From Streptomyces lonarensis (GTDB lineage: Bacteria > Actinomycetota > Actinomycetes > Streptomycetales > Streptomycetaceae): DNA of 64,000 nt. Within the stretch, counting starts at the first letter, position 1; each line of letters opens with the position of its first letter. Shown here piece after piece: positions 25,169 through 32,957 of this stretch. A model generated the notes under the pieces. The model was not told the DNA's origin, did not search any database, and saw nothing but the letters and a program-made list of their open reading frames with translations. Location of the stretch: positions 30,616-94,615 of the forward strand of contig NZ_JAAVJD010000001.1 of the NCBI RefSeq assembly GCF_012033735.1. Direction: 5' to 3'. Made by a program: the position numbers and the translations under genes.

Positions 25169-26208
25169 AGAAGCTCGTTGTCCTCTTCCTTCAGGCGGGC
25201 CAGCAGCACGCCAAGTCGGTCGTTGCTGATCGCCTGGTGCTTGCGGACGGCGCCTGCAACGACTTCGCGGCTGGTCCGTCCGGCCTGTCGGGTAGCGCCT
25301 CGCGCAATTGGTAGCAGCTCCTCCAACCAGTCGTCGACCGAGTCTCGGGGCTGGGGACATTCCGCGTTGTCCGGGACGGTCGACTCCTCTCCGTCCGCAG
25401 GAGCGCGGACCGCTGCGGACCCTGTGGATTCGGCGTCCCCGGGCGCCGCCGTAGCCGGCGCCTGGTCCCCACTCCCAGCATCCGGTCCGTCCGCGCCTCT
25501 GTCTCCGGCCCCCTCCACGTGCGCTACTGCGGAGGGGCGGGCCGCTGGGTCAGCGGCCCACGCTGCTGTGGCGAAGCCCCGCGGATCGGACGGGCCACTC
25601 TGCGACGGCTTCGTCGGCATCGGTGCTGGTGCTCGCTGCGGTCGAGGGCCGGGCTCGGCCGTGCCGCGTTGAGGTGGAAGGGCCTGCTCTCGGACCGGTC
25701 CGGGAACAGCGTCGGACCGGTCCGGGACTGCTCTCTCTGCGGTCCGCGCCATCAGGATGTAGAGATGGACGGACCCCGCCAGTGCCAGGGGCGCCAGCAT
25801 CGACAGCGCACCGACGATGTTGTCCGTGAGATGCAGAGTTGATTGCTCCGCGTGGGGAGAGCCGTTTACGGTGACTGCGTGCAAGGCGTTCGCGCCGAGG
25901 CTTGCACCGGTCGCCGCGAGGAACAGAAACCATGCGTACAGCCGCGCGGCGAACCGCTCGTGCCTCAGGTGCACGATCGCGCGGACGCCGTAGGCAATGA
26001 ACCCATCGATGAACACCGGGAAGAGGTAGGACAAGGTCTCTCTGGCATGGATCGCGAGGGCGATCTGACGCAGCGCGTCGTAGGAAAAGGCGAAGCCGGC
26101 CACGCCGAGCAGGATGATGACGCTGCGGTCCCACACCGTCATGCCACCCGGGCTGCGGCTCTCCTGCCGCTCTGTGGCCTCGACGGCGCCGACGCGGGCA
26201 TGAGGCAT
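25159..26208 (-). CDS. DUF2637 membrane protein of the element
   Basis: A 349-residue protein starting at ATG 26208 (overlapping the upstream stop), with an open extension to 26328 not used. The N-terminal half is the DUF2637 domain with about four membrane helices (IILLGVAGFAFSYDALRQIA, SYLFPVFIDGFIAYGV, WFLFLAATGASLGANAL, LSMLAPLALAGSVHLYIL). The rest is a Pro/Ala-rich linker and a helical C-terminal tail with DWLEELLPIARGATR. DUF2637 proteins are typical of Streptomyces plasmids and integrative elements, often near spread or replication genes. The end meets the IS remnant and may have been altered by it. Confidence 0.85.
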   Translation of the reverse strand: MPHARVGAVEATERQESRSPGGMTVWDRSVIILLGVAGFAFSYDALRQIALAIHARETLSYLFPVFIDGFIAYGVRAIVHLRHERFAARLYAWFLFLAATGASLGANALHAVTVNGSPHAEQSTLHLTDNIVGALSMLAPLALAGSVHLYILMARTAERAVPDRSDAVPGPVREQALPPQRGTAEPGPRPQRAPAPMPTKPSQSGPSDPRGFATAAWAADPAARPSAVAHVEGAGDRGADGPDAGSGDQAPATAAPGDAESTGSAAVRAPADGEESTVPDNAECPQPRDSVDDWLEELLPIARGATRQAGRTSREVVAGAVRKHQAISNDRLGVLLARLKEEDNELLQP

Positions 26209-26627
26209 CAGAGGTTGCCCCCGTCGTGCGAGCCGATGTCCTGCCAGGCCGGCGAGCGCGACAGGAGCCGGCCGAGCCCATCCAAGGACGTCACCTGGTG
26301 CGCTTCCGTTCGCGGACAGCTCGTGCACGAGACGCGCAGAACGATGCGCTCTGTTCCGCCCTGGTCGGCGTAGTGCAGCTCGAAGCGCTGCCCGCTGAGC
26401 GTGCCGAGTTGCGCGGATGCTTGGAGGTCTTCATCAAAGCTGAGCAGGCTCAGCGCTTCCCAGCCGAGTGTGACTGCGGCGTCTCCCAGGAGAGCGCGAG
26501 CGTACTTGGACGCTGCGGTGACCGACCTCGGTCCCCAGGTGCGGAACGCTGCTTCCCGTGCGGTCTTGTGACGCGCTTCCGTGGCGGCAAGGTGTCTCAG
26601 TGCGGCCGACATGATCGGATGACTCAT
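26208..26627 (-). CDS. Hypothetical protein of the replication/maintenance operon
   Basis: A 139-residue protein, helical in the first half (LRHLAATEARHKTAREA) and beta-rich in the second, with one cysteine pair (VSCTSCPR) that could bind metal or form a disulfide. It overlaps both neighbours. No family was recognised. It is probably an element-specific accessory protein. Confidence 0.65.
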   Translation of the reverse strand: MSHPIMSAALRHLAATEARHKTAREAAFRTWGPRSVTAASKYARALLGDAAVTLGWEALSLLSFDEDLQASAQLGTLSGQRFELHYADQGGTERIVLRVSCTSCPRTEAHQVTSLDGLGRLLSRSPAWQDIGSHDGGNL

Positions 26628-26977
26628 CGGGGGTCTTCCAGGAGTTCAGTGGTGCGCGGTGCGGTGCCATCGCCCAGGCTGTTGGCGAGGCGTAGGAGGA
26701 CATCGGCATGGCACGGGGCATCGAGCGGACACGTGCACATGAGGTCGAGCCCACGCAGCGCTCGGGCGAACTGGGTGGAGTAGTGGCGTCCGACCGAACC
26801 GCGGAGGGTGGCTTCGAAGAGGTCCACGGACTCCTCGGCCTTCATCGGGGGGCCAAGTGGGGACCGCGCCCCGGCAACGTAGGGGTTCGCGTACGGGCTG
26901 CGTGGGCCGACGTACGCACATGTTGTGGAGAGCGCAGCCGCGTCGCTGGGGACGCCACGAAGACGGACGGGCATCAC
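26624..26977 (-). CDS. DUF4326 domain protein
   Basis: A 117-residue protein that is essentially one DUF4326 domain: AYVGPRSPYANPYVAG, then LRGLDLMCTCPLDAPCHADVLLRLAN. The cysteine/histidine set CTCPLDAPCHAD is the family hallmark and may bind metal. Function is unknown; the domain recurs in actinobacterial plasmids and phages. It is coupled to the DnaC-like gene upstream and to the next gene downstream. Confidence 0.85.
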   Translation of the reverse strand: MMPVRLRGVPSDAAALSTTCAYVGPRSPYANPYVAGARSPLGPPMKAEESVDLFEATLRGSVGRHYSTQFARALRGLDLMCTCPLDAPCHADVLLRLANSLGDGTAPRTTELLEDPR

Positions 26978-27702
26978 GCAGCCCTCCCGCCACGGCGTCG
27001 GTCGGCCCCGACCATGGGGACGAGGGTCGTGACCATCTCCGCCAGGCGACTGGCCACTCGGGCCCCGACAAAGTCCGTCAGATCAGGCCCGTGTGAATCG
27101 CGAGCCGGAAGGTTGGACGTGATGATCGTCGGAAGGCAGTGGTTGTACCTGAAGTTGATCAGGCGGTATGTGATTTCCTCAGTCCACTCCGAAGTCTTCG
27201 CCGTGCCCAGGTCATCGAGGAGCAGGTATTGCACTCGACCCAACCGTTGCAGCTCGTGCTCAGCTGAGCCGAGCACGGGTGACGGACGCAGGTTGCCGTA
27301 CATGTCAGCCGAGTTCACAGCAATCAGCTCGAAGCGGCTGGGCGCGCCAGCTGCGATTCTCCGCAAGGCCCCGTACGCCTGATGCGTCTTTCCCGTTCCC
27401 GTTTGCCCGGTGAGCAGCAGGCCGCCCGCGGCAGCGTTATCCGCGAGTGCGCGGTCCGCCCAGCCGATGACTCCCGGCAGGGTTGCTTCCGCATCGTGAA
27501 ACCGAGGAGGGGTAGCCGTGTGCCAACGGTTCAGCGCGTAGTCGGCCCGAGCCCGGTTGTGCCACTCCCTGTTCCCAGGGTTGTCTTCCGGCGGTTCGTG
27601 GGCGTTTTCAGAACCCGGCACGACCTGAAGTCCTCTCGCGGCGAGTATCCGTTCCAGTGCGCGCATCGACCTGGAGCTGCCGATGCGTTCGGGTTCGGCC
27701 AT
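26974..27702 (-). CDS. DnaC/IstB-like ATP-binding helicase loader
   Basis: A 242-residue AAA+ ATPase starting at ATG 27702 (MAEPERIG). Walker A GQTGTGKTHQAYGALRR follows a linker; YLLLDDLGTAKTSEWT is Walker B, and IITSNLPARD is the sensor region of DnaC-type loaders. A longer frame to 27885 has no matching residues. In plasmids and phages such loaders recruit the replicative helicase to the origin. The gene lies two bases downstream of the putative initiator gene, so both likely act in element replication. Confidence 0.85.
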   Translation of the reverse strand: MAEPERIGSSRSMRALERILAARGLQVVPGSENAHEPPEDNPGNREWHNRARADYALNRWHTATPPRFHDAEATLPGVIGWADRALADNAAAGGLLLTGQTGTGKTHQAYGALRRIAAGAPSRFELIAVNSADMYGNLRPSPVLGSAEHELQRLGRVQYLLLDDLGTAKTSEWTEEITYRLINFRYNHCLPTIITSNLPARDSHGPDLTDFVGARVASRLAEMVTTLVPMVGADRRRGGRAA

Positions 27703-27704
27703 TG

Positions 27705-28574
27705 TCAGAATCCGTTCTGGTAGGCGCTGGCGGAAGCGGTGTTCTGAAACGGCACCCAGCCTCCGGGCTGCCGACGCAACGGCACGACATTTCCTTGAGA
27801 GGTCGCTTCGGAGGCGTGCGAGGGCAGATCTGCCCAGATGCGCAGCAAGTAGCGGGCTGACTGGGGTGGACGTTCGGCGTTCCAACGGCGGGCCACTAGG
27901 TCAACCAGTCGCTCAACTCCCCAACGCGTGACGAGAGCTGTTACCCGATTCCATTCGGAATCAGTCAGTCGCCACCCCACGAGCATGCCGGCGGACGTCA
28001 AGGCCGTCACCAGGTCCCGTGCCCCATCTGGGATTGTCACCATGTCCTGTCGGGTCGTGGTGCTCTTTCTCCCCGACCTCGGGGAGCTAGCTTGCTCGGT
28101 TGTGGTGGTAGTACTCCCGTAGGGAGTACTACCACCACGCACGCGCGAGGACGATACTTCCGACTCTGGGGGCTGGAAGTGCCTACTACCAGCTTCCGTA
28201 GCGGAGTTCTGGGGCGTAGGTTCCCGGAACTCTATTCCTGATCCTGCCTCTTGAGAGGGGGGATCAGGTACCTCTTTCCCTGAACCGGACCGGTCTGCAG
28301 TCGCCGCTCTGCGCAACAGTCTGGAGATTGAGTAGGTGTTCGGGTTGGAGGCGCCCCCTCCACGCTCGTGGCTGAGTTCTCCAAGTCGTGTCAATTCTGC
28401 GAGGCACTTCGTGATCGATCGAGGAGTGAGTCGAGTGAGCGTAGAGATTTCCTCTAGGCTCAGCTTGGCCGTACCGTACTCGTCCGCCTCTCTGGCGAGT
28501 GCCAGCATGACGAGCCGTGAACCCCTACACGCCTTGGACTGTGACCAGACCAGGTCGGTCGCGACATCGCTCAT
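27705..28574 (-). CDS. HTH protein, putative replication initiator of the element
   Basis: A 289-residue protein. The N-terminal 90 residues form a winged helix (LSLEEISTLTRLTPRSITKCLAELTRLGELSHE with short breaks), preceded by DLVWSQSKACRGSRLVMLALA as in plasmid initiator-like proteins. A Ser/Thr-rich linker follows, then a compact C-terminal domain (DSEWNRVTALVTRWGVERLVDLVARR). The linker-coding DNA contains a perfect 17-bp inverted repeat (28102-28138). Coupling to the helicase-loader gene supports an initiator role, which is inference. The ATG overlaps the stop of the upstream gene's partner by ATGA. Confidence 0.68.
   Translation of the reverse strand: MSDVATDLVWSQSKACRGSRLVMLALAREADEYGTAKLSLEEISTLTRLTPRSITKCLAELTRLGELSHERGGGASNPNTYSISRLLRRAATADRSGSGKEVPDPPSQEAGSGIEFREPTPQNSATEAGSRHFQPPESEVSSSRVRGGSTPYGSTTTTTEQASSPRSGRKSTTTRQDMVTIPDGARDLVTALTSAGMLVGWRLTDSEWNRVTALVTRWGVERLVDLVARRWNAERPPQSARYLLRIWADLPSHASEATSQGNVVPLRRQPGGWVPFQNTASASAYQNGF
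28102..28138. repeat. Perfect 17-bp inverted repeat inside the initiator gene
   Basis: GTGGTGGTAGTACTCCC (28102-28118) and GGGAGTACTACCACCAC (28122-28138) flank the three bases GTA. It lies in the low-complexity linker of the protein, where coding constraint is weak. This location would suit a binding site or origin structure for the encoded protein. Confidence 0.85.
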
Positions 28575-28933
28575 CGCCGCTCACCGCCAGGTATCGTTAT
28601 GCGTCGACGGGGAGAAAGGCCGAAGGTGTGATCGTCCTCAGGGATATAGCCGCTCTCATGCGGTTCTGGAGTCAGGTACAGTGTCTCTGTGGGAACATGA
28701 AAGTCATGCGCGCGGCGCCAGTTGACGAGTTCACCGAAGCCACACCTGACAATGCGCGTCGCTTCGTCTTTGGCCCTGCGATCGATAAGCATGCGGTAGA
28801 AGTCCTCTCCGAATAGGTGGGTGACAGGGGGGCGCGCAGGATGCACCCGCACGAGTACGACTGTTGATTCGATTTCGCGGATTGCGGCGCTGATGCTCGC
28901 AGCGTCGAATCCAGAGATTCTGTTCTGAGGCAT
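28571..28933 (-). CDS. Hypothetical protein of the maintenance operon
   Basis: A 120-residue protein with mixed alpha/beta pattern (STVVLVRVHPARPPVTHLF, then EDFYRMLIDRRAKDEATRI) and a polar C-terminus. There is no membrane segment and no recognised family. It is coupled to the putative initiator through a four-base overlap. The 57-base gap behind the WhiB-like gene contains no clear signal. Confidence 0.6.
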   Translation of the reverse strand: MPQNRISGFDAASISAAIREIESTVVLVRVHPARPPVTHLFGEDFYRMLIDRRAKDEATRIVRCGFGELVNWRRAHDFHVPTETLYLTPEPHESGYIPEDDHTFGLSPRRRITIPGGERR

Positions 28934-28990
28934 GGGGGACTCCCGGGAACTTGGCGACTGTCGCCCGGAGGGAAATTTGCAGATAAAGTG

Positions 28991-29572
28991 TCAGGCCACG
29001 CCCGCGCCGATGCGAAGCGAGGTCTGAGCTGTCTGCGATTTACGGTAGCGGCGTGCGAGTTTCAGCAGGTACTCGTGTGTTACGCCGAGCCCGCGAGCGA
29101 CAGCTGTAGCGTCCAAGGATGGATCGGTTGCGAAGCGCGCGATTGCGGCGCTTCGTTCGCGTTTACTCAGTGCCTCACTGCATCCTTGGAGTGCCCGTTC
29201 TACCGATTCTTCGCTAGCCCGTCTCTGCCAGGCGTGCCGTAGTTCCGAGCGCTCCGAAGCCAGGAGGCCGCCTCTGATCCCGAACTCGTCGTCGTTCTTC
29301 AAGGATTCCACCAGGCACCGGGAGGCAACAGCCAATGGGCAGGAGGCACAGAGGTTGCGCGGGCGATTGAGAGAGAAGCCCAACTTCCTCTTCACGGAAT
29401 TAGCGTCTTCTCGCGGCCCGTCCCCTGGGGGAACGAAAAGGTTGATGTCCTGGTTGGTGCACTGGGCGGATTCTGCCCAATGCTTCCCTGGGGCTCCTTT
29501 GGCTTCTTCTGTCAGGGGTAGCCAGTTGCCTTGGCGTGCGGCCTCGATGAGGCCGGATATGGCAGTGGTCAT
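28991..29572 (-). CDS. WhiB-like iron-sulfur regulator with extra C-terminal HTH-like part
   Basis: A 193-residue protein starting at ATG 29572. The Wbl domain has the four cysteines in the order AQC, NLCASC and SRC, followed by the GIRGG turn (usually GVWGG or GIWGG). These cysteines hold a 4Fe-4S cluster. The last 70 residues add a second DNA-binding-like part (LDATAVARGLGVTHEYLLKLARRY), unlike the short typical Wbl proteins. Wbl genes on plasmids and phages are known to modulate host regulation. It lies in the element's maintenance operon. Confidence 0.86.
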   Translation of the reverse strand: MTTAISGLIEAARQGNWLPLTEEAKGAPGKHWAESAQCTNQDINLFVPPGDGPREDANSVKRKLGFSLNRPRNLCASCPLAVASRCLVESLKNDDEFGIRGGLLASERSELRHAWQRRASEESVERALQGCSEALSKRERSAAIARFATDPSLDATAVARGLGVTHEYLLKLARRYRKSQTAQTSLRIGAGVA

Positions 29573-29629
29573 TGGTGTCTCGCGTTGTTCGCGGCGCCGC
29601 AAACGCTGGGTTCGGGCACGGGAGAGTTG

Positions 29630-30013
29630 TCAGGGATTTCTGCGAGAGCGCCGTGAGGGCTGCAGCGGTGACCGCTTAGGGTCGACGCTCTTCTGATCCT
29701 CTTTGCCCGGATTGACGAAGTGCATATCGGAAATGGCGCGGAGGTCGTCCTCGGTGAACTGTACGAACTTCCCGAGCTTCCGGTGAGGCAGTGTAGAGAT
29801 GCGCTCACGCAGCCACTTTTCTGGGATGTTCAACCGTTCCGCCGCTTCGTCATATCCGAGGTGCAAGCGCTTGGTCTCCGGTGCGCGGTGCGCGCCCGGC
29901 AGGCCGTTCATTCCGCCGGCCTGGGCCAGGAGATCGAGGATGGCGGCGAAGCCCTGCAAGTCGAGGCTGCCGAGGGGGGCCGGTGCGTTTGCCGAGGCCA
30001 TGGTTGCCATCAC
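29630..30013 (-). CDS. Small HTH (excisionase-like) DNA-binding protein
   Basis: A 127-residue protein whose middle has the MerR/excisionase-type fold: LHLGYDEAAERLNIPEKWLRERI, then LPHRKLGKFVQFTEDDLRAI. The N-terminus is hydrophobic-helical and the C-terminus is basic (KRSPLQPSRRSRRNP). In integrative elements such proteins often serve as recombination directionality factors or regulators. It is far from the integrase here, so the Xis role is only a possibility. Confidence 0.72.
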   Translation of the reverse strand: MMATMASANAPAPLGSLDLQGFAAILDLLAQAGGMNGLPGAHRAPETKRLHLGYDEAAERLNIPEKWLRERISTLPHRKLGKFVQFTEDDLRAISDMHFVNPGKEDQKSVDPKRSPLQPSRRSRRNP

Positions 30014-30324
30014 GCTTCCAGCCCGCGCAGCTCGGCCGTGCGCAGGTCAAAGGCGTGGCCGCCGGACGCGGCCCATTGCGCCTGAGGAAAAGACCGGATG
30101 ATCCACCGAGCGAGGACGAGCGCCTTCGCCCGGGGTACAGGAACGTGCCGTCCGTGGCTGTTCACGGCGGTGAGCCCAAGGTGGGGCCACAGGGTGTGAG
30201 GCCCCTGGATTCGCACCTGTACGACGGCGGCTTCCGGCAGCATGGACGCCACCTGCGTCGCCAGCTGCGCTGCTGGACTCGGCGGGCTCTTCCCCTCCGG
30301 GGTGCAGCCTGGAGTAGTGGACAT
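30010..30324 (-). CDS. Hypothetical protein, first gene of the maintenance operon
   Basis: A 104-residue protein starting at ATG 30324 behind AGAGGAG; an open frame upstream to 30519 was not used. It has an alpha/beta pattern (AQLATQVASMLPEAAVVQVRI, GRHVPVPRAKALVLARWIIRSF). No known domain was recognised. It overlaps the next gene by four bases and is the first gene after the regulatory region shared with the XRE gene. Confidence 0.62.
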   Translation of the reverse strand: MSTTPGCTPEGKSPPSPAAQLATQVASMLPEAAVVQVRIQGPHTLWPHLGLTAVNSHGRHVPVPRAKALVLARWIIRSFPQAQWAASGGHAFDLRTAELRGLEA

Positions 30325-30660
30325 GCGAGACTCCTCTGTGTGGTAGGCCGCTCCGTCGCGCCGTGCAAGAGGACACGGAGGGGCCTTGCGAGTGACCGCC
30401 GCCTCTGCTGGGAGCTGCGGATCACGAGCCGTCTGGCGTCCGAGAGGTGCGAACTCTCGGGCGCCAGCGTCTATGAGGGCACTGCGCCTGGCTGAGGCGC
30501 GGCCCTCCCTCCACCTCACCGGTCCACGATGTGAACCACGGGTGGGCGAAGGCGGAGGGAGGTGCGAACCCCCTCCTTTTTCGCTAAGATGAATCTATCT
30601 TGGTTCGCATGAAAAGTCAACAGTCCGAGGTTTCCTCGGTTCACCCCAAAACGAGGTCCG
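30325..30660. promoter_or_regulatory. Divergent promoter/operator region between maintenance operon and XRE regulator
   Basis: This is 336 bases without a gene. Close to the XRE start it contains an 8-bp inverted pair TGCGAACC (30563-30570) and GGTTCGCA (30602-30609), and a second stem CCGAGG (30625-30630) / CCTCGG (30634-30639). The stretch around 30575-30600 is AT-rich with TAAGAT at 30585. These are good candidates for the XRE protein's own operators controlling both directions. Confidence 0.55.
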
Positions 30661-31530
30661 ATGCCAGCTCGCCGTTTCGACCGAGAACGCGTGCGCGCGG
30701 TACGTCGAGCCGCGGACATCTCGCAGGCGGACGTGGCGTCCGCCCTCGGCGCTGCGGACTCGACCGTCGCGGGGTGGGAGTCGGGGGCGACGACGCCCGA
30801 CCTGGAGAGGCTGACTGCTCTCGCCAAAGTCCTCAACCGACCGCTGGACGATCTCTTCCCGCGAGACGGCCTGCCGGACCTGGCCGACCTGCGGTGCGAC
30901 GCCGGCCTCTACCGCTACGAGACGAAGTCGATCATCGGCACCAAGAGCGATGGGCCCGTGGCCGGAGCTGAACAGGGAGTCCGGCGGCTCAAGGACCGGT
31001 ACATCCCGCCTCTTGCGGCCGGCTACGGGGTCTCCGAAGAAGAGCTGAAGCGCGCCCAGGACCGATCCTTCGGAGAGGTCGACGAGGATGCCGCTGAGGT
31101 CGAGGGGCGTCCGGAGACGCTGGCCGAGAAGATCACGCTCCTCTTGGAGCGGACCTACCCGGGTCGAACCGCACCGGGGGATCAAGAGATTGCGGACGCC
31201 GTGAACGCCTACGCGGGCTCCGCGGTCACGTCGGCCGAGGGCGTCGAGGCCCTGCGGAAGGGGAGCGATGACGCGCCAGCGCCGGTGGTCCTCGAAGGTC
31301 TCGCCCAGTTCTTCGACGTCTCCAAGCTGTACTTCGAGCCGAGCGATGCCATCGCCCGCCAGGTCTACGAAGGGCTCCGCCTCATGTCGGACGCCAAGCA
31401 GGGGAAGGTCGGACGAATCCGGGCCCGCGGCATGGGCGCCGAGGGCTTGCCAGCCGACGTCTTGTCGATGCTGAACGAGGTCGCTGGCGAGCTGGACAAG
31501 AGAGTTCCCCGTGCGGGGGGCGACTCCTAG
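30661..31530 (+). CDS. XRE-family regulator, candidate master repressor of the element
   Basis: A 289-residue protein starting at ATG 30661. The HTH is at residues about 8-62 (RVRAVRRAADISQADVASALG, then DSTVAGWESGATTPDLERL, and LAKVLNRPLDDLF). A longer C-terminal region follows, with helical segments (LAEKITLLLERTY) and a second part like a transcription-factor sensing domain (LEGLAQFFDVSKLYFEPSD, RQVYEGLRLMSDAK). It is divergent from the maintenance operon, with inverted repeats in between. Together with the HExxH peptidase at 35273 it could form an ImmR/ImmA-like control pair, which is inference. Confidence 0.82.
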   Translation: MPARRFDRERVRAVRRAADISQADVASALGAADSTVAGWESGATTPDLERLTALAKVLNRPLDDLFPRDGLPDLADLRCDAGLYRYETKSIIGTKSDGPVAGAEQGVRRLKDRYIPPLAAGYGVSEEELKRAQDRSFGEVDEDAAEVEGRPETLAEKITLLLERTYPGRTAPGDQEIADAVNAYAGSAVTSAEGVEALRKGSDDAPAPVVLEGLAQFFDVSKLYFEPSDAIARQVYEGLRLMSDAKQGKVGRIRARGMGAEGLPADVLSMLNEVAGELDKRVPRAGGDS

Positions 31531-31978
31531 CCGCCGCGAATCTGATCGCCCCAGGGGCTCAACGTATTCAGGGTGGTTGTGCTCAGGGCTGCGATTCGGT
31601 TTGAGAGGGTTGCCCAACCCAGCAGGAGGAGCGGCTAGGGGTGGCAGCCACGTGCGAGGGTTCCACCTGGGGATTGAGCTGGATCAGTGGGCTTGATCAG
31701 TATTGGCCCCGGGGGCCAGGCTTCCCTCCCGGTCCGGCGTCACTCCAGCGAGTCCCCCTGGCCGGCCATCAGCTGTTCTGAGGTGGGGCGTGCCGCCTTC
31801 GCCTACGTGGCACGCTCTGGGTTTGTACCCGGCTGCCGAGCGCCGAGTTGGCCGGTCGCCTGGTCCGGCGGGTAACGGAACGCAGGTGTGACTCAGCGTA
31901 TTGTCGGACCCTCGTGGGAGGATCATCGGTGACGTTCCCCGAGGAGCATCCGAGGGGCGATCCTTGGATAGGAGCGCC
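31531..31978. other. 448-base intergenic region after the XRE gene
   Basis: No gene was recognised. It contains the short palindrome GGGTTG-CC-CAACCC at 31607-31620, possibly a weak terminator for the XRE gene, and GC-rich snap-back sequence around 31707-31722. The final 100 bases should carry the promoter and ribosome site (TAGGAG) of the membrane GIY-YIG gene. Confidence 0.45.
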
Positions 31979-32905
31979 GTGTTCCCTGATCAGCCCGCAG
32001 TCGAGACGCACCAAGAGACCGGTGAAAGAATTGTTGCCGGATTGGCAATCTTCATGGTGCTGGGGATTGCCGTATTTGAGGTACTTCTGATTGTTCCCGA
32101 TATCGGCCGACACGTGGATAGCTCTTTCTCGTACTGGATGCTGAACGCCCAGGCAGTGATGCTTCCTTGCGTGTGGTTAAGCTTTCTTGCGCAAGAGCGG
32201 GTGCGGCATTTTGAGCATGACGTGGCGAGGGCTTACCGTAAAGCCGGTTGGTTTGTTCAAGCAGTGCTGGTTCTGATGGTTGCCCTGGCTCACTGGGGTT
32301 CACTTTGGCCCCCATTGCTAGCTGTCGCAATTGTCCTGATGGGCGTGACTGTCTGGCATCTTTACATTCAGCATCTGGCGCTAGAGCCGGAAGATCAGGT
32401 GGTCCTGGACGAGATCATTCGAAATGACCGTATGCGGAAAAGGGAGCGCTGGGAGCGGGAGCGGGATATTCGTAGGTCTGCTCGACTTGCCCAGATCGCG
32501 GCACTGTACGGGCATGAGCTAGCAGATGGGATAGGTCAGCCTGTCGAGCCAGTTCGTCCATCGGTCTCATGGGAGATACCAGAAAAGGCTCATGCGCCGC
32601 TCGTGTACTTCATGAGGAACGGAAACCGTATCAAGATTGGGACGACGACCAATCTTCGGAGTCGTATTCGCAGCCTGGCGCTGCGCAAAGAGAACGTGGT
32701 GCTCCTTGAGGTGGGAGGGCGATCTCTGGAGCGTGAGTTCCATCAGCGGTTCGGGCAGTACCGAGACGGGAATACTGAGTGGTTTCGAGAAGTTGGAGAG
32801 CTCGCCGAGTACCTGTCCGACCGCATTGAGCAGATCCGGATTGATCTCCGAGCTGCGGGCGAAGCCGGACCAGAAGGCCCGGGTTCGTATTTCCCTCCGC
32901 AGTGA
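31979..32905 (+). CDS. Membrane-anchored GIY-YIG/T5orf172-like nuclease
   Basis: A 308-residue protein starting at GTG 31979 after GGAG. The first 130 residues contain about four membrane helices (IVAGLAIFMVLGIAVFEVLL, MLNAQAVMLPCVWLSFLA, VLVLMVALAHWGSLWP, PPLLAVAIVLMGVTVWHL). A charged linker (RMRKRERWERERDIRR) leads to the C-terminal domain with LVYFMRNGNRIKIGTT, the conserved arginine in NLRSRIRSL and the glutamate in LEREFHQRF. This is the GIY-YIG core in its T5orf172/MUG113-like form. The DNA is visibly more AT-rich than its neighbours, suggesting separate acquisition. A membrane-tethered nuclease fits a phage-defence effector, but this is inference. Confidence 0.75.
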   Translation: MFPDQPAVETHQETGERIVAGLAIFMVLGIAVFEVLLIVPDIGRHVDSSFSYWMLNAQAVMLPCVWLSFLAQERVRHFEHDVARAYRKAGWFVQAVLVLMVALAHWGSLWPPLLAVAIVLMGVTVWHLYIQHLALEPEDQVVLDEIIRNDRMRKRERWERERDIRRSARLAQIAALYGHELADGIGQPVEPVRPSVSWEIPEKAHAPLVYFMRNGNRIKIGTTTNLRSRIRSLALRKENVVLLEVGGRSLEREFHQRFGQYRDGNTEWFREVGELAEYLSDRIEQIRIDLRAAGEAGPEGPGSYFPPQ

Positions 32906-32957
32906 GCTGTTCCCAACCTGTGAGGTGGGGCGGCAACAGCTCATTGGCTTCCGGCAG

